Positions 36,134 through 47,152 of a stretch of DNA of 64,000 nucleotides are shown here, in pieces. Below the pieces are notes generated by a model. The model worked only from the letters and a program-made list of their open reading frames with translations, ran no database searches and was not told the DNA's origin. Source of the DNA: Edaphochlamys debaryana (lineage: Eukaryota; Chlorophyta; Chlorophyceae; Chlamydomonadales). The translations under genes and the position numbers were made by a program. Every line of letters begins with the position of its first letter. The first letter of the stretch is position 1. The stretch is taken from the NCBI GenBank assembly GCA_016858145.1, contig JAEHOE010000032.1, positions 62,001-126,000 on the forward strand. The letters are read 5' to 3'.

Positions 36134-38220
36134 CTAGGAACCCGCTAGCCGGTCCCCGAGCGGCGGAATTGATCCCAGTCGGGCCTGCTTGGAGCCGCCT
36201 CCATCCTTCCCCGCCCCTGAGCCTCAAAACTCCCCTTTTCAGTTCGCCCTTCCACTCTCGCCTCCGCTCGCACCTGCACTGCATCCGCCAGCGCCCCGGC
36301 CTGTGCCTGGGCGTGGGCCTGCGCCTCCAGCTGCGGACAGTCCAGCTTGCTTGAAGACACCTTCGTATTTCTCTGCCCCTGCCCCCTAGACTGTCCCTTT
36401 TCATTTTGCCCTACAGCTCGCACCTGCGCTGCCGCCGCCTGAGCCTGGGCCTGAGCCTGGGCCTGAGCTCGCGCCTGGGCGTGAGCCTCCATTAGCGCCT
36501 TGAACTTGGCCTGCGCCTGTGCCCTCTCTGCCTCCGCCCTCGCCCTCTCCCGATCCTTCGCCTCCACTGCCGCCCTTGCCTCCGCTGCCGCTGCCTCCCA
36601 GCTGGCAGGGCAGCTCGGCTCCTCCAGCCACGGCAGGGCGGCAGCGGAGGCGGGGACGCGGCTGGCCGCCTCCGCCAGGGCCTCAGCGTCCCCGGCGCTG
36701 TAGGGGCAGCCCAGCTTGCGCAGGCGCTGCACCATGCGCAGATCGCCATGGGACGCAGCAAAGTACAATCCATTGTGGTGCTGCGGCAAGCAAGGGGTGT
36801 TGGGGTTGCGCGGGCCGCGCTTCGGCATCACCTTTCAGCCCTCATTGCATGCACAATCGTACTGGAGCCCACGTCTCCTTGCAACAATCCAGCGGGGCTT
36901 CCAGCTCACCTCGTCTGGAACGCCTGCCTCCCCAACCACCCACTCCACGGCCTCCTCGCAGCCAGACGAAGCGGCATCCTCCGAGCAGAAGCCAGGGAAC
37001 ATGTCCCACCCAGGGAACGCCGAGCTCAGCAGCCCGGGGAGGGCCATGAGCAGCTGTACGCTGCCGGAGCGGGCCGCGTGGTAGAGTAGTAGTCCGTGCT
37101 CACTCAGGGCTGCGATCCCAAAGGTCCCCGCCAGCCACTCCACCACGGGCAGGGAGCCAGCCTCGAGGCCTTCCTGGAAGCACCTGGCTGGGTCGCCCAG
37201 GCAGCCCGCCTCGTGCAGGGCCTGCAGCACCCCTACGTGGCCGTTGCGGGAGGCAGCCTCGGCCTCCATGTCGGGCAGGTCGGCGTCGGGCTGGGCTCCT
37301 CGGCTGAGCAGGAAGCGCACAGCCTCCGTGTGCCCGGCCTTGGCAGCGGCGTATAGGGCGGGACAATCCACAATGGAGAACTCCGGATCCGACTCAATCT
37401 GCTGGGCTAGTCGGGCCACGGCCAGCGGCGCATGGGGACCGCAGTAAAATTCCTCGGTACAGACTGCCCAGGGCGGCCACACGTCGGGGGACTGGTCGAG
37501 GTCCCGCCGAGCCTGCAGGCTGCCAAGCGCTGACTGCCATAGCAAGCACGGGTCTTTGGCCATCTCCTCCTCCTCCTCCGCTTGCGAGTCGAAAAGGAAG
37601 CCCTTAACGGCTGCCAGGTCCCCGCGCACTGCCTCGGCCTCCTGCTCCGCGCTCCACCCCTCCAGGTCAGCGGGTGCCAGCCAGGCCCGAGCCTCCTCGA
37701 CCACCCCCGGCCCCGGCCCCGCCGCGCTGATCAGGCACAGGCAAGCCAGCTGGTGCAGACCCGGGCAGCCCACACCCTCCACCAGCCAGCGGCACGTGGC
37801 CAGCCGGCCAGCGGCGGCCGCTGCCACAAGCATATCCGTGGGCGGCGGCGACAGCCCCGCCGCCACCACCGCCCCCTCCAGGCTCTCCAGGCTGCAGCCC
37901 GCCGCAGCACAGCGGCACAGGAAGTCCACCCGCTGCCGCCGCGTCAGGCGGTAGCACATGGCCCGCGCATGGATCCGGCCCGCGAGGGTGGTGAGCAACC
38001 CCGAGTCCACAACCCAGCTGAGGCTGACGCTGCGGGACACGGGCTGCCCGTTGTCACAGTAAGCTGCTGCCGCCGCTGCCTTGTTGACATGGATGAAGCT
38101 CCATGCGGCCTCATTGGGGTCCAGGAAGGGGGCGACGCAGCCCAGCAGCTCAGGCAAACGCCATACTTCAGCCGCTGGGCCGCCCAGGGGTCCCAATGCT
38201 TGACGTAGGCACCGGGCCAT
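36134..38220 (-). CDS. F-box-like ankyrin-repeat protein A with coiled-coil tail
   Basis: Exons (minus): 38220-36910, 36780-36424, 36330-36274 and probably 36184-36134; about 591 residues. The start ATG gives MARCLRQALG. Residues about 21-55 ([19 protein letters not shown]...) resemble an F-box-type helix hairpin. Ankyrin-like repeats lie near 131-154 (CRWLVEGVGCPG), 286-345 ([20 protein letters not shown]) and 438-464 ([18 protein letters not shown]). The tail is a charged Ala/Glu/Arg/Gln helix ([16 protein letters not shown]). The first intron matches that of paralogue B, including the CTTGCTTGCCGCAG acceptor. This style of protein forms large families in chlorophyte algae, where F-box/ankyrin proteins are presumed substrate adaptors for SCF ubiquitin ligases. 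The last exon is the least certain; the gene may run on into the acidic exons below 35,928. Confidence 0.75.
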
Positions 38221-38331
38221 GGAGTTGCTTGGGGAGTATATGACAATATGAGGCGGCTTGGGTGGACGGTGCTTAGCTAGGTACTCCGGCGGGACCCCTG
38301 TCCGGGGAGGCAGAAGAAGACCGGGAAGCCG

Positions 38332-39040
38332 TCAAGGCACCAGTGGGCTGTCACGAGTGGGCGTGTCATACAGCTCAAGTGGGTTGGAAATGTGCCTGCC
38401 TAAGACGGCCGCTACTTGCCCCGCAGGGGGGGTCTTGAGGGCCGCGTAGATGGGCGGCGTGAATGGGTGTTCGCAGAAGAGCGCACGCGAGAGCTCGGCT
38501 CGAGCCTCAAGGGCCGTCAGCACGCCACCTTTAAGCTATGCCTGGGCGACTTGGACGCGGCGAAGGCCGGCAACTCGCGGGCACAGCTTGGCATCCCGGC
38601 GTCGCGAGCCGCATCGCGGGCGCTCACCTCGAGCCTTCTCCAGCGCTTCAGACGTAATGCTGCATGCTTGTGCCGCACAGCTGCAGGTCTTGTGCGACGC
38701 CGTGCTCCACAGGTTCAGCGCGAACGGTCGGGCGCAAACGGACCAAGAGGGGAAAGGGCCAAAACAGCTTTGGGAAGCGCGAATGAATCGGGTGTGCTCG
38801 TTGTGTGTGTAAGGATATGCGGAGCCCGAGCTCTCTCGTCAACTCTGCCCCAAGCGTATTCGTCGCGAGCTGCTGGATCCGACAGCTGGCCAGGTCGTCG
38901 CAAATCTCGCTGCAGCACTAGTAGTAGCGCTCCCCTAATCCTCCTCGTGCCCTGCCACGCGTCCTCCTGGCGTCTATTTACCATGCTTTGCAAGCTCGAC
39001 CCCCCAACATCACCATCCCCCAAACCCACGCAGGAATTGT
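38332..39040 (-). other. Possible minus-strand coding remnant upstream of ankyrin gene A
   Basis: Several protein-like minus-strand stretches lie here: EICDDLASCRIQQLATNTLG (about 38910-38850), SITSEALEKAR ending at a GTGAGC donor (about 38625), and after an AAG acceptor LTALEARAELSRALFCEHPF continuing to RHISNPLELYD and a stop at 38332. The last two join in frame, but the first cannot be joined confidently and there is no clear start. It may be a real small gene or a decayed one. Nothing in it identifies a family. Confidence 0.25.
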
Positions 39041-39528
39041 GTTGGCAAGGCCTTAAACGATCAAAGAGAGCGGCCAACCTCGCCTCCCCCCTCCCCGTGC
39101 CCCCCGCGCCCTGCGACGTGGTCGCGATGTGAGAGTGAGGATGAGTTACATCAGTGCCTCAACGTGCCATGTTGGCACCTCGGCACAGCCCGCTGGCTCA
39201 CATCCGCCCTAAACACAGCTTTCCTACGCGCACTAGGGCTCAAGCCCCATGCCGCCAGCCCCCCCGCCAGCCTACAGCCCCACACTGCACATACACCTTG
39301 CAGTCAATGCAGTGGCGGCAGCGATGGTCCTGAACTGGACCGAACGGATCTGTTGGCCTTCACTTGCTAAGTGCAGGCCAACCCCCGGTCCCACGCCCCC
39401 CGGCCATTGCATGCAGCTCACAAGAGGTCCACCGCGTATCTTGGTGTATCGGCTGATTCGGCTCAGCCTCTCGCAAAGGCTTGCGGGGCTCCCCCTTCCG
39501 CCCGACAATTGAAAGGCCAACAGCCCCG

Positions 39529-39735
39529 GCCCCCCAAGACGTCAGCAGTATCCGGGTGCCAACATGACCACCCAGGAGCTTTGCATCACGCAAGCCAACG
39601 CACCGTACCATCCGCACTGGGCCCCGTCCGCCTGACCCGGCTTGACGGCGGCATCGCCAGGGCAGGGCCCCGCCAGCCCCTGACCTCCCCGCACGTGCTC
39701 AGCCCAGGGCGCCCACACGGCCCCTCGCCCCGCCC
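39529..39735. repeat. Copy 1 of a ~200-bp duplicated flank (upstream of ankyrin gene A)
   Basis: This block runs CCAACATGACCACCCAG, GCATCACGCA, GTACCATCCGC, CTTGACGGCGGCAT, CTAACCTCCCCGCACGT-like sequence and CCCCTCGCCC, and is closely similar, with scattered changes, to 43,572-43,783. Each copy sits upstream of one ankyrin paralogue (about 1.3 and 0.9 kb from the start codon), so both belong to one tandemly duplicated unit. The rest of 38,221-39,984 apart from the possible remnant shows nothing I recognise. Confidence 0.8.
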
Positions 39736-39984
39736 GGTAGGCTGCAATGGCGCAGCCAGGCACTGGGGCCCGCACGCGCCTTTGCACCTCACTGTGACGC
39801 CGGTCCGTGTGTCATCCCTCTCTGTCGACGGCCTGCCCTAAGCACCGGCTCCCCCACCGCGCACACGCTCTGCAGGGCCCGGCCGCACACGCCCACAGAT
39901 GGCCAGCTGAAGTTGAGCCCAGCCCAAATACTGGCACTGCCGCTGGCCCCTTTGCAGGGATCAGGCTCTCCGGGTGTGCAGTCC

Positions 39985-40623
39985 CTAACCCTTCACGAGG
40001 CGGTATCCAATCAACATTGCTAACCTGATGGACTCGGAACCACCTGTGGCAGTGAGGAGGGCAGCAGGTTGGGCGGAGAGAGGCGTGAGAGTTGCGCGCG
40101 CGCAAGCCAGGGGCTGCATGCCATCCAGAACTGATTGCCCCCTCTCCGGTGCGTGCCGTGCTTGCTTGGACCTCGTCCCTCTCCCAGCTGCCCGTGCCCC
40201 ACCTATCAGGGCGACGACCATGTGGGTCAGGGCAAAGGCGATGGGGACCCAGAAGGCCCGCTTTCGCAGGGGCTGCCTCTTGACGTACAGCCACGCCACC
40301 ACGGCAGCCACCGGCAGGACAACCAACAGCAGGCAGTACCAGACGCACCCTGCGGCATTCAGGATAGCAGAAGAATCCAAAAGGAATGGACGACAGATTG
40401 TACGTGCACCTACACAGCCCTTAGAACCGGCCGGCTACCCGCCGCGCCTACGCTTCCCGCCCCGGCCAACACGAGCAGCCCTTCACACAGCCCTCCTGCC
40501 CGTACCCTGCCCGTGCCTCACCCCAAGCCTGGAGGCCGGGGCCGCAGGGGTCTACGTCGCCAGTCAAACTCGCCCACGCCGCCTTCGTTTCCGACGCCAC
40601 AAGGGACAGGTTCACCACTCGGT
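39985..40623 (-). other. Exons encoding a two-helix membrane segment (tail of ankyrin B or separate gene)
   Basis: Three exons join with consistent phases: 40623-40522, 40349-40203, 40043-39985 (stop at 39985-39987). They encode [18 protein letters not shown], then helix [20 protein letters not shown], a basic loop KRQPLRKR, helix [16 protein letters not shown], and a short tail. Two transmembrane helices separated by a basic loop are clear. No ATG exon of its own is visible, and the upstream phase matches ankyrin gene B in its ancestral frame. It does not look like PMP3. A membrane-tethered ankyrin protein would be compatible, but this is inference. Confidence 0.45.
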
Positions 40624-42670
40624 CTGGGGAGGTGGGGAGGTCGTGAAGAAGGGTCAGAGGTTAGAGTACGTATATAAAGAGGCCGTCGCACAGGGCAGCG
40701 GAGCGCGTGTGGCGCGCACCTTCTCATTCCCCCGCCCCATCCCCAGAAACCGCCTGCCTCCTTACTTAGTAACGTCACCGCCTGCGCCTCCGCCTTGGCT
40801 CCGCCCTGCGACGGCGCCTCCGCCCTTGCCTCCGCCCTTGCCTCCGCCCGTGCCTCCGCCCGTGCCTCCGCCCTTGCCTCCACCTCTGCCCTTGCCTCCG
40901 CCCTTGCCTCCACCCTTGCCTCCGCCCTTGCCTCCACCTCTGCCCTTGCCTCCGCCCTTGCCTCCGCCCTTGCCTCCACCCTTGCCTCCGCCCTCGCCTC
41001 CACCTCTGCCCTCGCCCTCTCCCGATCCTTTGCCTCCAATGCCGCCCTCGCCTCCGCTGCCGCTGCCTCCCAGCTGGCGGGGCAGCTCGGCTCCTCCAGC
41101 CACGGCAGGGCGGAGGCGGAGGCGGGACGCGGCGGGCCGCCTCCGCCAGGGCCTCAGCGTCCCGGGCGCTGTAGGGGCAGCCCAGCCTGCGCAGGCGCTG
41201 CACCATGCGCAGATCGCCGCGGGACGCAGCGTCACGGTAGACATTGTGGTACTGCGGCAAGCAAGGGGTGTCGGGGTTGCGCGGGCCGCATTCGGCCTCC
41301 AGCTTTGGCCCGGCACCGACCCTCATTGCACGCATGCTGGCAATGAAGTCCCCTTGCAACACTGCAGCGGCCATGCAGCTCACCTCCTGCGGAACGCCCG
41401 CCTCCTTGGCCAGCCACTCCACAGCCTCCTCGCAGCCAGACGCAGCGGCATCTCCGCAGCAGGAGCCACGGCCCCACCCGGGGAACGCCGAGCCCAGCAG
41501 CCCCGGGAGGGCCCTGAGCAGCTGTACGTCGCCAGAGCGGGCCGCAGTGGTGAGGTGGTAGTTACTTCCGCCCGCCCCAAACGCCGGGGCCCCAAAGGTG
41601 CCCACCAGCCACTCCACCACGGGCAGGGAGCCAGCCTCGAGGCCTGCCCGGAAGCACCTGGCTGGGTCGGCCACGCAGCCCCCCTCGTGCAGGGCCTGCA
41701 GCACCCCCACGTGGCCGCGGCGAGAGGCAGCTACGGCCGCCACGTTGGGCAGGTCGGCGGAGGGCCGCGCTCCTCGGCTGAGCAGGAAGCGCACAGCCTC
41801 CGTGTGCCCGGCCCCGGCGGCGGCAGAGAGGGTGCAGGAAGCAACGGCTGCAGACGACTCCATTGCAGGCTGCATCCGAGTAAGCCGGGCCACGGCCAGC
41901 GCCGCGTGGCGACCAATAAAGTCATCGTGACGAAACATTGCGAAGCGTGACCAGGACTGCACGTCCTCGATGGTCCGCTCGAGGTCCCGCCGGGCCTGCA
42001 CACCTTTAAGCGCTTTGCGCCAGCGCCGGATGTGGTCGTACGGCACGCCCTCCGGCTCCCAGCCAAGCAGGAGGTCCTTGACGGCCTCCAGGTCCCCGGC
42101 CGCCGCCTCGGCCTCCTGCTCCTCGCTCCACCCCTCTAGGGCAGCGGGCGCCAGCCAAGCCCGAGCCTCCTCGACCACCCCCGGCCCCGGCCCCGCCGCG
42201 CTGATCAGGCACAGGCAGGCCAGGCGGACCAGCCCCGGGCAGCCCAGACCCTCCACCAGCCAGCGGCACGTGGCCAGCCGGCCAGCGGAGGCGGCAGCGA
42301 CCAGCACCTTCAGCGGCGGCGGCGACAGCCCCGCCGCCACCACCGCCCCCTCTAGGCTCTCCCGGCTGCAGTCGGCCGCAGCGGCGCGGCACAGGAGCTT
42401 CACACGCTGCTTGTACGTCAGGTGGTAGCACCAGTTCCGAGCGTGGAGCCGGCCCTCCAGAGTAGCGAACAGCCCAGAGCTAAGCGCCCAGCTGAGGCTG
42501 ACGGTGCGGGGCACGGGCTGCCCGCTGTCGCCGTACGCTGCTGCCGCCGCTGCCTTGTTGACGCGGATGAAGCTCCACGCCGCGTGGCTGGGGTCCAGGA
42601 AGGGGGCGACGCAGCCCAGCAGCTCAGACGAGCGCCACACGTTAGCCACCGGGTCGCTTGGGGCCGCCAT
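39985..42670 (-). CDS. F-box-like ankyrin-repeat protein B, frameshifted paralogue with possible membrane tail
   Basis: Exons (minus): 42670-41384 (429 codons, [10 protein letters not shown]...) and 41251-40766, probably followed by 40623-40522, 40349-40203 and 40043-39985. Exon 1 is a close paralogue of gene A, with the same F-box-like start, ankyrin segments and first intron. In exon 2, the paralogue's GTCCCCGCC reads GTCCCGCC near 41,131: one base is missing. Read literally, the frame becomes an Arg/Gln-rich run to a TGA at 40,775. In the ancestral frame it becomes an [13 protein letters not shown] coiled coil that ends at a strong A|GTAAGG donor, in phase with the exon [16 protein letters not shown] and then two hydrophobic helices. 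So this is a pseudogene, a recently altered gene or a one-base assembly error. The tail exons could instead be a separate small gene. Confidence 0.6.
40796..41036 (-). repeat. Coding minisatellite: 18-bp-type repeat in the coiled coil of ankyrin protein B
   Basis: On the plus strand this reads as repeated GCCTCCGCCCTTGCCTCC-type units with ACCTCT variants. In the ancestral minus frame it encodes (E/V)EARAEAR repeats predicted to form one long charged helix. Gene A has a shorter non-repetitive helix (EAERAQAQAKFKALMEAHAQ) in the same place, so the repeat expanded after duplication. Confidence 0.8.
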
Positions 42671-44223
42671 AGCAGCGGGAGGCTGCTGTTGTGGCCGGGC
42701 CGTGGGGGACACCTGAAGGGGTTGAGAGCCGGTGCGGACCTAGGGACCAGCCGCCTGCGGCCTGCGGACGACGGCAAGGGGCGGGGACAGGTCCGCATAG
42801 GAGCATGTCATACAGGAGTCCTGCCACGGACTGACGGAGTCTTGGAGCCCAGGCTCGATGCCACATGCCCATCACCGCAACCCCGATTTTCGATCGGGAT
42901 CTTAATCCCGTCGTGGCATGCTAGCCCCAGGGACACAGGCACCGTTCGATAGCAGCCCGCGAGCGAAGTTTGTGCTTCCCGCAGAGATCCCGCGCTCGCC
43001 TCCGCGAAAGGACCGCAGAGCATGCGCAGCCTCCACAAAAGGTATGTGTGCAGATTAGCTATCGGAGCGTTCGTTGTGCCCCTCGCAAGCCTCGCTGTGG
43101 CGCTGTGGTGCGCTCTAACGGCCAAGCGCGTCCAGCCAGTATCGCGCGATGGCTCTACGCTTCACGCAGTCAGGCAGTCTGTCGCGAGTTTGAGCTTTGC
43201 AGCAGGATGCAGGCGGGGCGGCCGCTTCCCCTAACGTGTGTGTCGGCACCATTCCCGCCCCCGCCTGCCCCCCGGCTCCCCCAAACGACACGGCACCTTT
43301 GCCACCTTTGCTTTGGCCCGCAATCCACGAGTGGCCCTCCGACCGTCTGCTGTTCGCTAGACCAGACGGGCCGGGTGGTGCAGGACGGGGCTTCGAGCGC
43401 ACTCCGCACGGTGCGAACCCCACCCATTACATGGCCCCAGCCCACTCGGGCCCACCGAACCCGGCCTCCGCCGCCCCCAATCCGCCAAGCCCGAAGCGTG
43501 CTAGGATGCAAATACACGGCCGGACCATGCCTGCCCAGTCGGCCCCCCCCCCCCTCTTGTTCTCGTCAATCCCCCAAGTCGTCAATACTTGCGTCCCAAC
43601 ATGACCACCCAGAACCTTTGCATCACGCACGCCACCGCACGGTACCATCCGCGCTGGGCCCCGCCCGCCTGTCCCAGCTTGACGGCGGCATTGCCACGGC
43701 CCCGCCCCGCCAGCCCCTAACCTCCCCGCACGTCCTCCGCCCAGTGCGCCCGCACTGCCCCTCGCCCGCCCGGCAGACGGCAACTGCATGTTTGGGCTGC
43801 GTCTGCCGAGGGTGCTTGGGTGGGGGCAAGGGGCCTGTAATCTCCCACACTCTCCACATACATACGTGACGACCAGTGCCAAGGTCAATAGCTAGAAGCA
43901 TGAGGTGATGTCGCCCCGCCCCGCTTGCTTAATTGCCTGTTGGTGGAGGATGTGTCAGCCCCCATCGACAAGCTTCTATCCACAGGGACTCCACATGTAA
44001 GGCAAAACGGGACCAATGTACAGGGAAGAATGATATGTACAATGGCATAGCTGGAGCAAAAAGGTGGGGTAATGATGGGCGCTCAACACGGAACATGTAC
44101 CGGTAGTGTGCCGGCTCCATACGTGCATCTTTCTCTGACCACTGCGTCGACTCAGTCCCATTCATCCTCGGTATGCCCCCCCCCCCATGCAGCCATCCAT
44201 TCCCCGCAGACGCAGGCCCTCCG
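42671..44223. other. Intergenic region between ankyrin gene B and the LRR gene
   Basis: Apart from the duplicated flank at 43,572-43,783, I see no gene. Minus frames near 42,800 and plus frames at 42,970-43,869 have no recognisable motifs or matching splice sites. Confidence 0.5.
43572..43783. repeat. Copy 2 of the ~200-bp duplicated flank (upstream of ankyrin gene B)
   Basis: Closely similar in order and orientation to 39,529-39,735, starting CCAACATGACCACCCAGA and ending CCCCTCGCCCGCCCGGCAGACGG. Together with the ankyrin genes it defines a tandem unit of roughly 4-4.4 kb. Confidence 0.8.
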
Positions 44224-44228
44224 TTACA
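44224..44228 (-). promoter_or_regulatory. Candidate TGTAA polyadenylation signal of the LRR gene
   Basis: Minus-strand TGTAA (plus TTACA) lies about 65 bp beyond the stop at 44,291, a typical distance for chlorophyte 3' ends. This supports ending the gene there rather than adding another exon at the GTGAGG donor overlapping the stop. Confidence 0.45.
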
Positions 44229-44290
44229 CCATGCGGCCCACGGCGCTGTGCCCTGCCCTCCCGCAGCCCCGATCGTCCCACGGCTGCGCC

Positions 44291-47152
44291 TCACCCGCTC
44301 CAGGCCGCCGCCGCCAGGCGCTCCGGGTCCAGCCCCTCGCGTGCCAGGGCGCTTCGCAGCCGCTCCGCCAGGCCCGCGCACGCCGCGCACGCCTCGCCCC
44401 GCTCGGGCGGGCTGCGCAGCACCACACGCGGCGGCGGACGCACCGGCTGGCTCGAGCCATCCACCTCCACCGCGCGCACTAGAGCCTGGGGCCCGAGTCC
44501 CAGCTCTGAGCTCTCCTGTGGTCCAACAGGGCCAAGGCTGGTGCCGCCGCCTCCACCGCCCAGCGCCCGCACCAGCGCCAGCAGCCACGGCTGCACCCCG
44601 TCCGGGAAGCGGGGCGGGCCCGGGCTCCGGCCGGGGTCGTACAGGCCCCGCCCGCCCCAGCCGTCCTCGTCCTCCTCCTCCTCCGGCCACACCAGCCAGC
44701 GGCACACGTCCAGGCTCAACTCTCGCAGCCACCTGCGGGGTCAGAGGTCCGGGTCAAGGCGTGGGGCCAGGGGTTTCAATCGGGGTCAAGGTAAGGGCGT
44801 GGGTTGGAAGGGTCCCCCATCGCCCAGCCACCTTGATACGCACCCGGTTGACAGCGCGGCTCCCACGGCCGCGGCCTCCCGCTCCGACTCGGGCAGCTCG
44901 CAGTTGCGCAGCGACAGCACCTTCGGGGAGTTGAGCAGCGGGGGGGAGCAGGGAGGGGGAAAGGAGAGCGGGAAGCACGGTCAGCACCCGCAGCGCAGGA
45001 GTGCTAGTGCCCATGCTTATGGGACTTGTGTCGGGAGCGCATCAGTCCCCACTTTGTGGGACTTGCGGCACGAGGCCTGCTTCCCGCTCATGACTCTGCT
45101 ATTGTCTCCGCTGCCGCCACCGCGTGCCTACCTCCAACTCCCCGCACGCGCGCGCCAGCTCCGCAAAGTCCGCTGCGGCCAGCACCAGGGAGCGCAGCGT
45201 CAGGCAGCGCAGGCGCAGGGGGCGCAGGCCGGACAGCCAGGCGCCGTGGCCGCAGGCGGGGGCGGCGGGGGCGGCGGAGGAGGCGGGGCCGGCGGGGGCG
45301 GCGGGGCGGCGCTGCGGCAGCACGGCGGAGGCGATGTCCGCTCCCACCGTCAGGGCGGCCCGGGGCGGCAGGCGGCCTGCCAGGAAGCGCAGGGCTCCGC
45401 TTAGCGCGGCCTGTAGGGCACGAAGCGGGGTAGGCGCATTACCTGCACGCTCCAGTGATGCGACCATGAAACTTGACGGTACCTCAAGCCACACACTTTG
45501 CGTATCCGACCCACTTCCCGCAGCCCACCTCGCCCTCCTGCGTCAGCTCCAGCCCCCGGTGCGAGTAGTGCAGCCCCGCCAGCGTGCCCACCGCCCCACA
45601 CGCCACACGCTCCAGCGCGGGGGGCGGCACCAGCGCCGCCACCACTTCGGGCGCCGCCAGGGGGTGCAGCAGCTCCAGCACCGCCAGCGCGGGCGGTAGC
45701 GCCCAGCGCGCCCCTGGCCCTGCCCCCGTCCCCGCCGATGTGATACCAGGCGGCGCCTGCGACCAGGCGGGCGCCGCCAGCTGCCCCACGGCCAGGCAGG
45801 TCAGGGCCGTGAGCGCCTGCAGGCCGCCCACCTCCAGCTCCTGGGAGGGAAGCACCAGCTCCCTGCGGGGCACCACGGGGGGCAACACAGCGAGCAACAC
45901 GTTAGCTTGCGCCGCGCGAGGGTCCAGCGGGGCTGCTAGCGGTGCCGTGCTGGCAGGGCACCTGAGGTGGGGCAGCCCTGCGAAGGCCGCCGCGGGCAGG
46001 GGCGCCTCGCAGGCCAGGCCCTCCAGCGCCAGGCGCCGCAGCCCCGTCAGCCGCCGCACGGCAGCCAGCAGCTCGGGCAGCTCGGTGTAGGGCTCTGCAG
46101 GGCCCCCAGCTACACCGGAATCCGCGGCACCGGGGCCGCGGCTGGGGCCGTCGGGGCAACGGTCGGGCGGAGCGTGGAGCTCGAGCGCCTGCAGCTGCGT
46201 GAGGGCGCCCAGCAGGGCGGCGTTGGGGGCGGCGTAGGGACGCAGCAGCCTGAGGCGCAGACACCGCAGCTGCGGCGCGTCGCGCAGGGCCGAGCCCAGG
46301 GCCTCGGGGAGCACAGACTCGAGCCGCCAGGGCTGGCCGGGCGCGGGGCGGTGGGGGAGGGCCAGCGGGGCCTCCTCCAGGGTGAGGGCCGACAGGCGCG
46401 GCAGCAGGCCCGGTGTCGCTGTGGCGTTTGAGCCGAGCAGCAGGGGCAGGGTCCCTGCGAGGGCCTCCAGCTGGGGGAAGCCGGGGCCGTCGACCAGGTG
46501 CAGCTCGGCCAGGCAGGGGAAGGCCCGGGCCGCCGCCAGCGCCAAGGGCGGGCGCAGGACGCAGGCGCTGGCCTTGAACACGGTCGTGGGCAGGGGAACT
46601 TGGCCCAAGCGGGCTAATAGCTCCATGCTCAGGCTTTGCCTGCAGGGCAAGTTGAGAGCAAGTGGACACGGGGTTCAGCAGGTGGGCAGGAGACGGGAGG
46701 GGGTCGGCCTCAAATGGCCACAGGGGACAAACCCGGCGACCGTTGGTCTCTGACGCCCTGCCACGTGGCACGGAACGCCGTCTGGCGGCGAGCTAGCTCC
46801 AACCCAGATGCGGATAGTGTCGGAACTCGCTGCCTGCGGTGGCTTACGGCGCTTCCTGGTTGTCGGGCGTTAAAAGTAGGAATTCAACATGGCTCGGTCG
46901 GCACCCTCTCGCGACGGCGCCACTGGCCAAGCCGAGCACAGCATTGCTGTATCCTGACCCGGCGCTGTTGATTACGTTCTCTCTGTCGTGCGTCGCGCCA
47001 AAGGCGAGCTTGCGCAGTTGAGCATCGTGCGCCTGGCGCGTTGCGCGGCAGAGCTCGCGTAGACGGCGAGCCTCGTGACGCCCAAGGGCGCTACATATGA
47101 GCTCAAGCGTGTCGCAGCTTGTGAGCACGGTCACGGCTGAGGTCGTTGACAT
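44291..47152 (-). CDS. F-box-like / leucine-rich-repeat protein, 5 exons, ~690 aa
   Basis: Exons (minus): 47152 to about 46976, 46639-45529, 45410-45132, 44920-44844, 44732-44291. Exon 1 starts MSTTSAVTVLTSCDTLELIC and continues ALGRHEARRLRELCRATR, an F-box-like hairpin. Exon 2 has degenerate leucine-rich repeats spaced by ~25-30 residues: FPCLAELHLVDGPGFPQL, LLPRLSALTLEEAPL, APQLRCLRLRLLRPY, LTQLQALELHAPP, LTGLRRLALEGLACEAP. Exons 3-4 continue LRCLTLRSLVLAAADF and KVLSLRNCELPESEREA. Exon 5 ends with an acidic loop and a helix (CAGLAERLRSALAREGLDPE). Exons 2-5 join in phase. Exon 1 ends in phase 0 at the visible GTAATC donor while exon 2 needs phase 2, so a tiny exon or another donor is missing from this model. 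Likely role: substrate recognition in an SCF ligase, by analogy only. Confidence 0.72.

Noticed and set aside
40671..40678. TATATAAA as a plus-strand TATA box
   Set aside because: No plus-strand gene follows it; it lies within an intron of the minus-strand exon set.
40028..41950. 640-codon plus-strand Pro/Leu-rich frame
   Set aside because: Antisense shadow of ankyrin gene B and its repeat.
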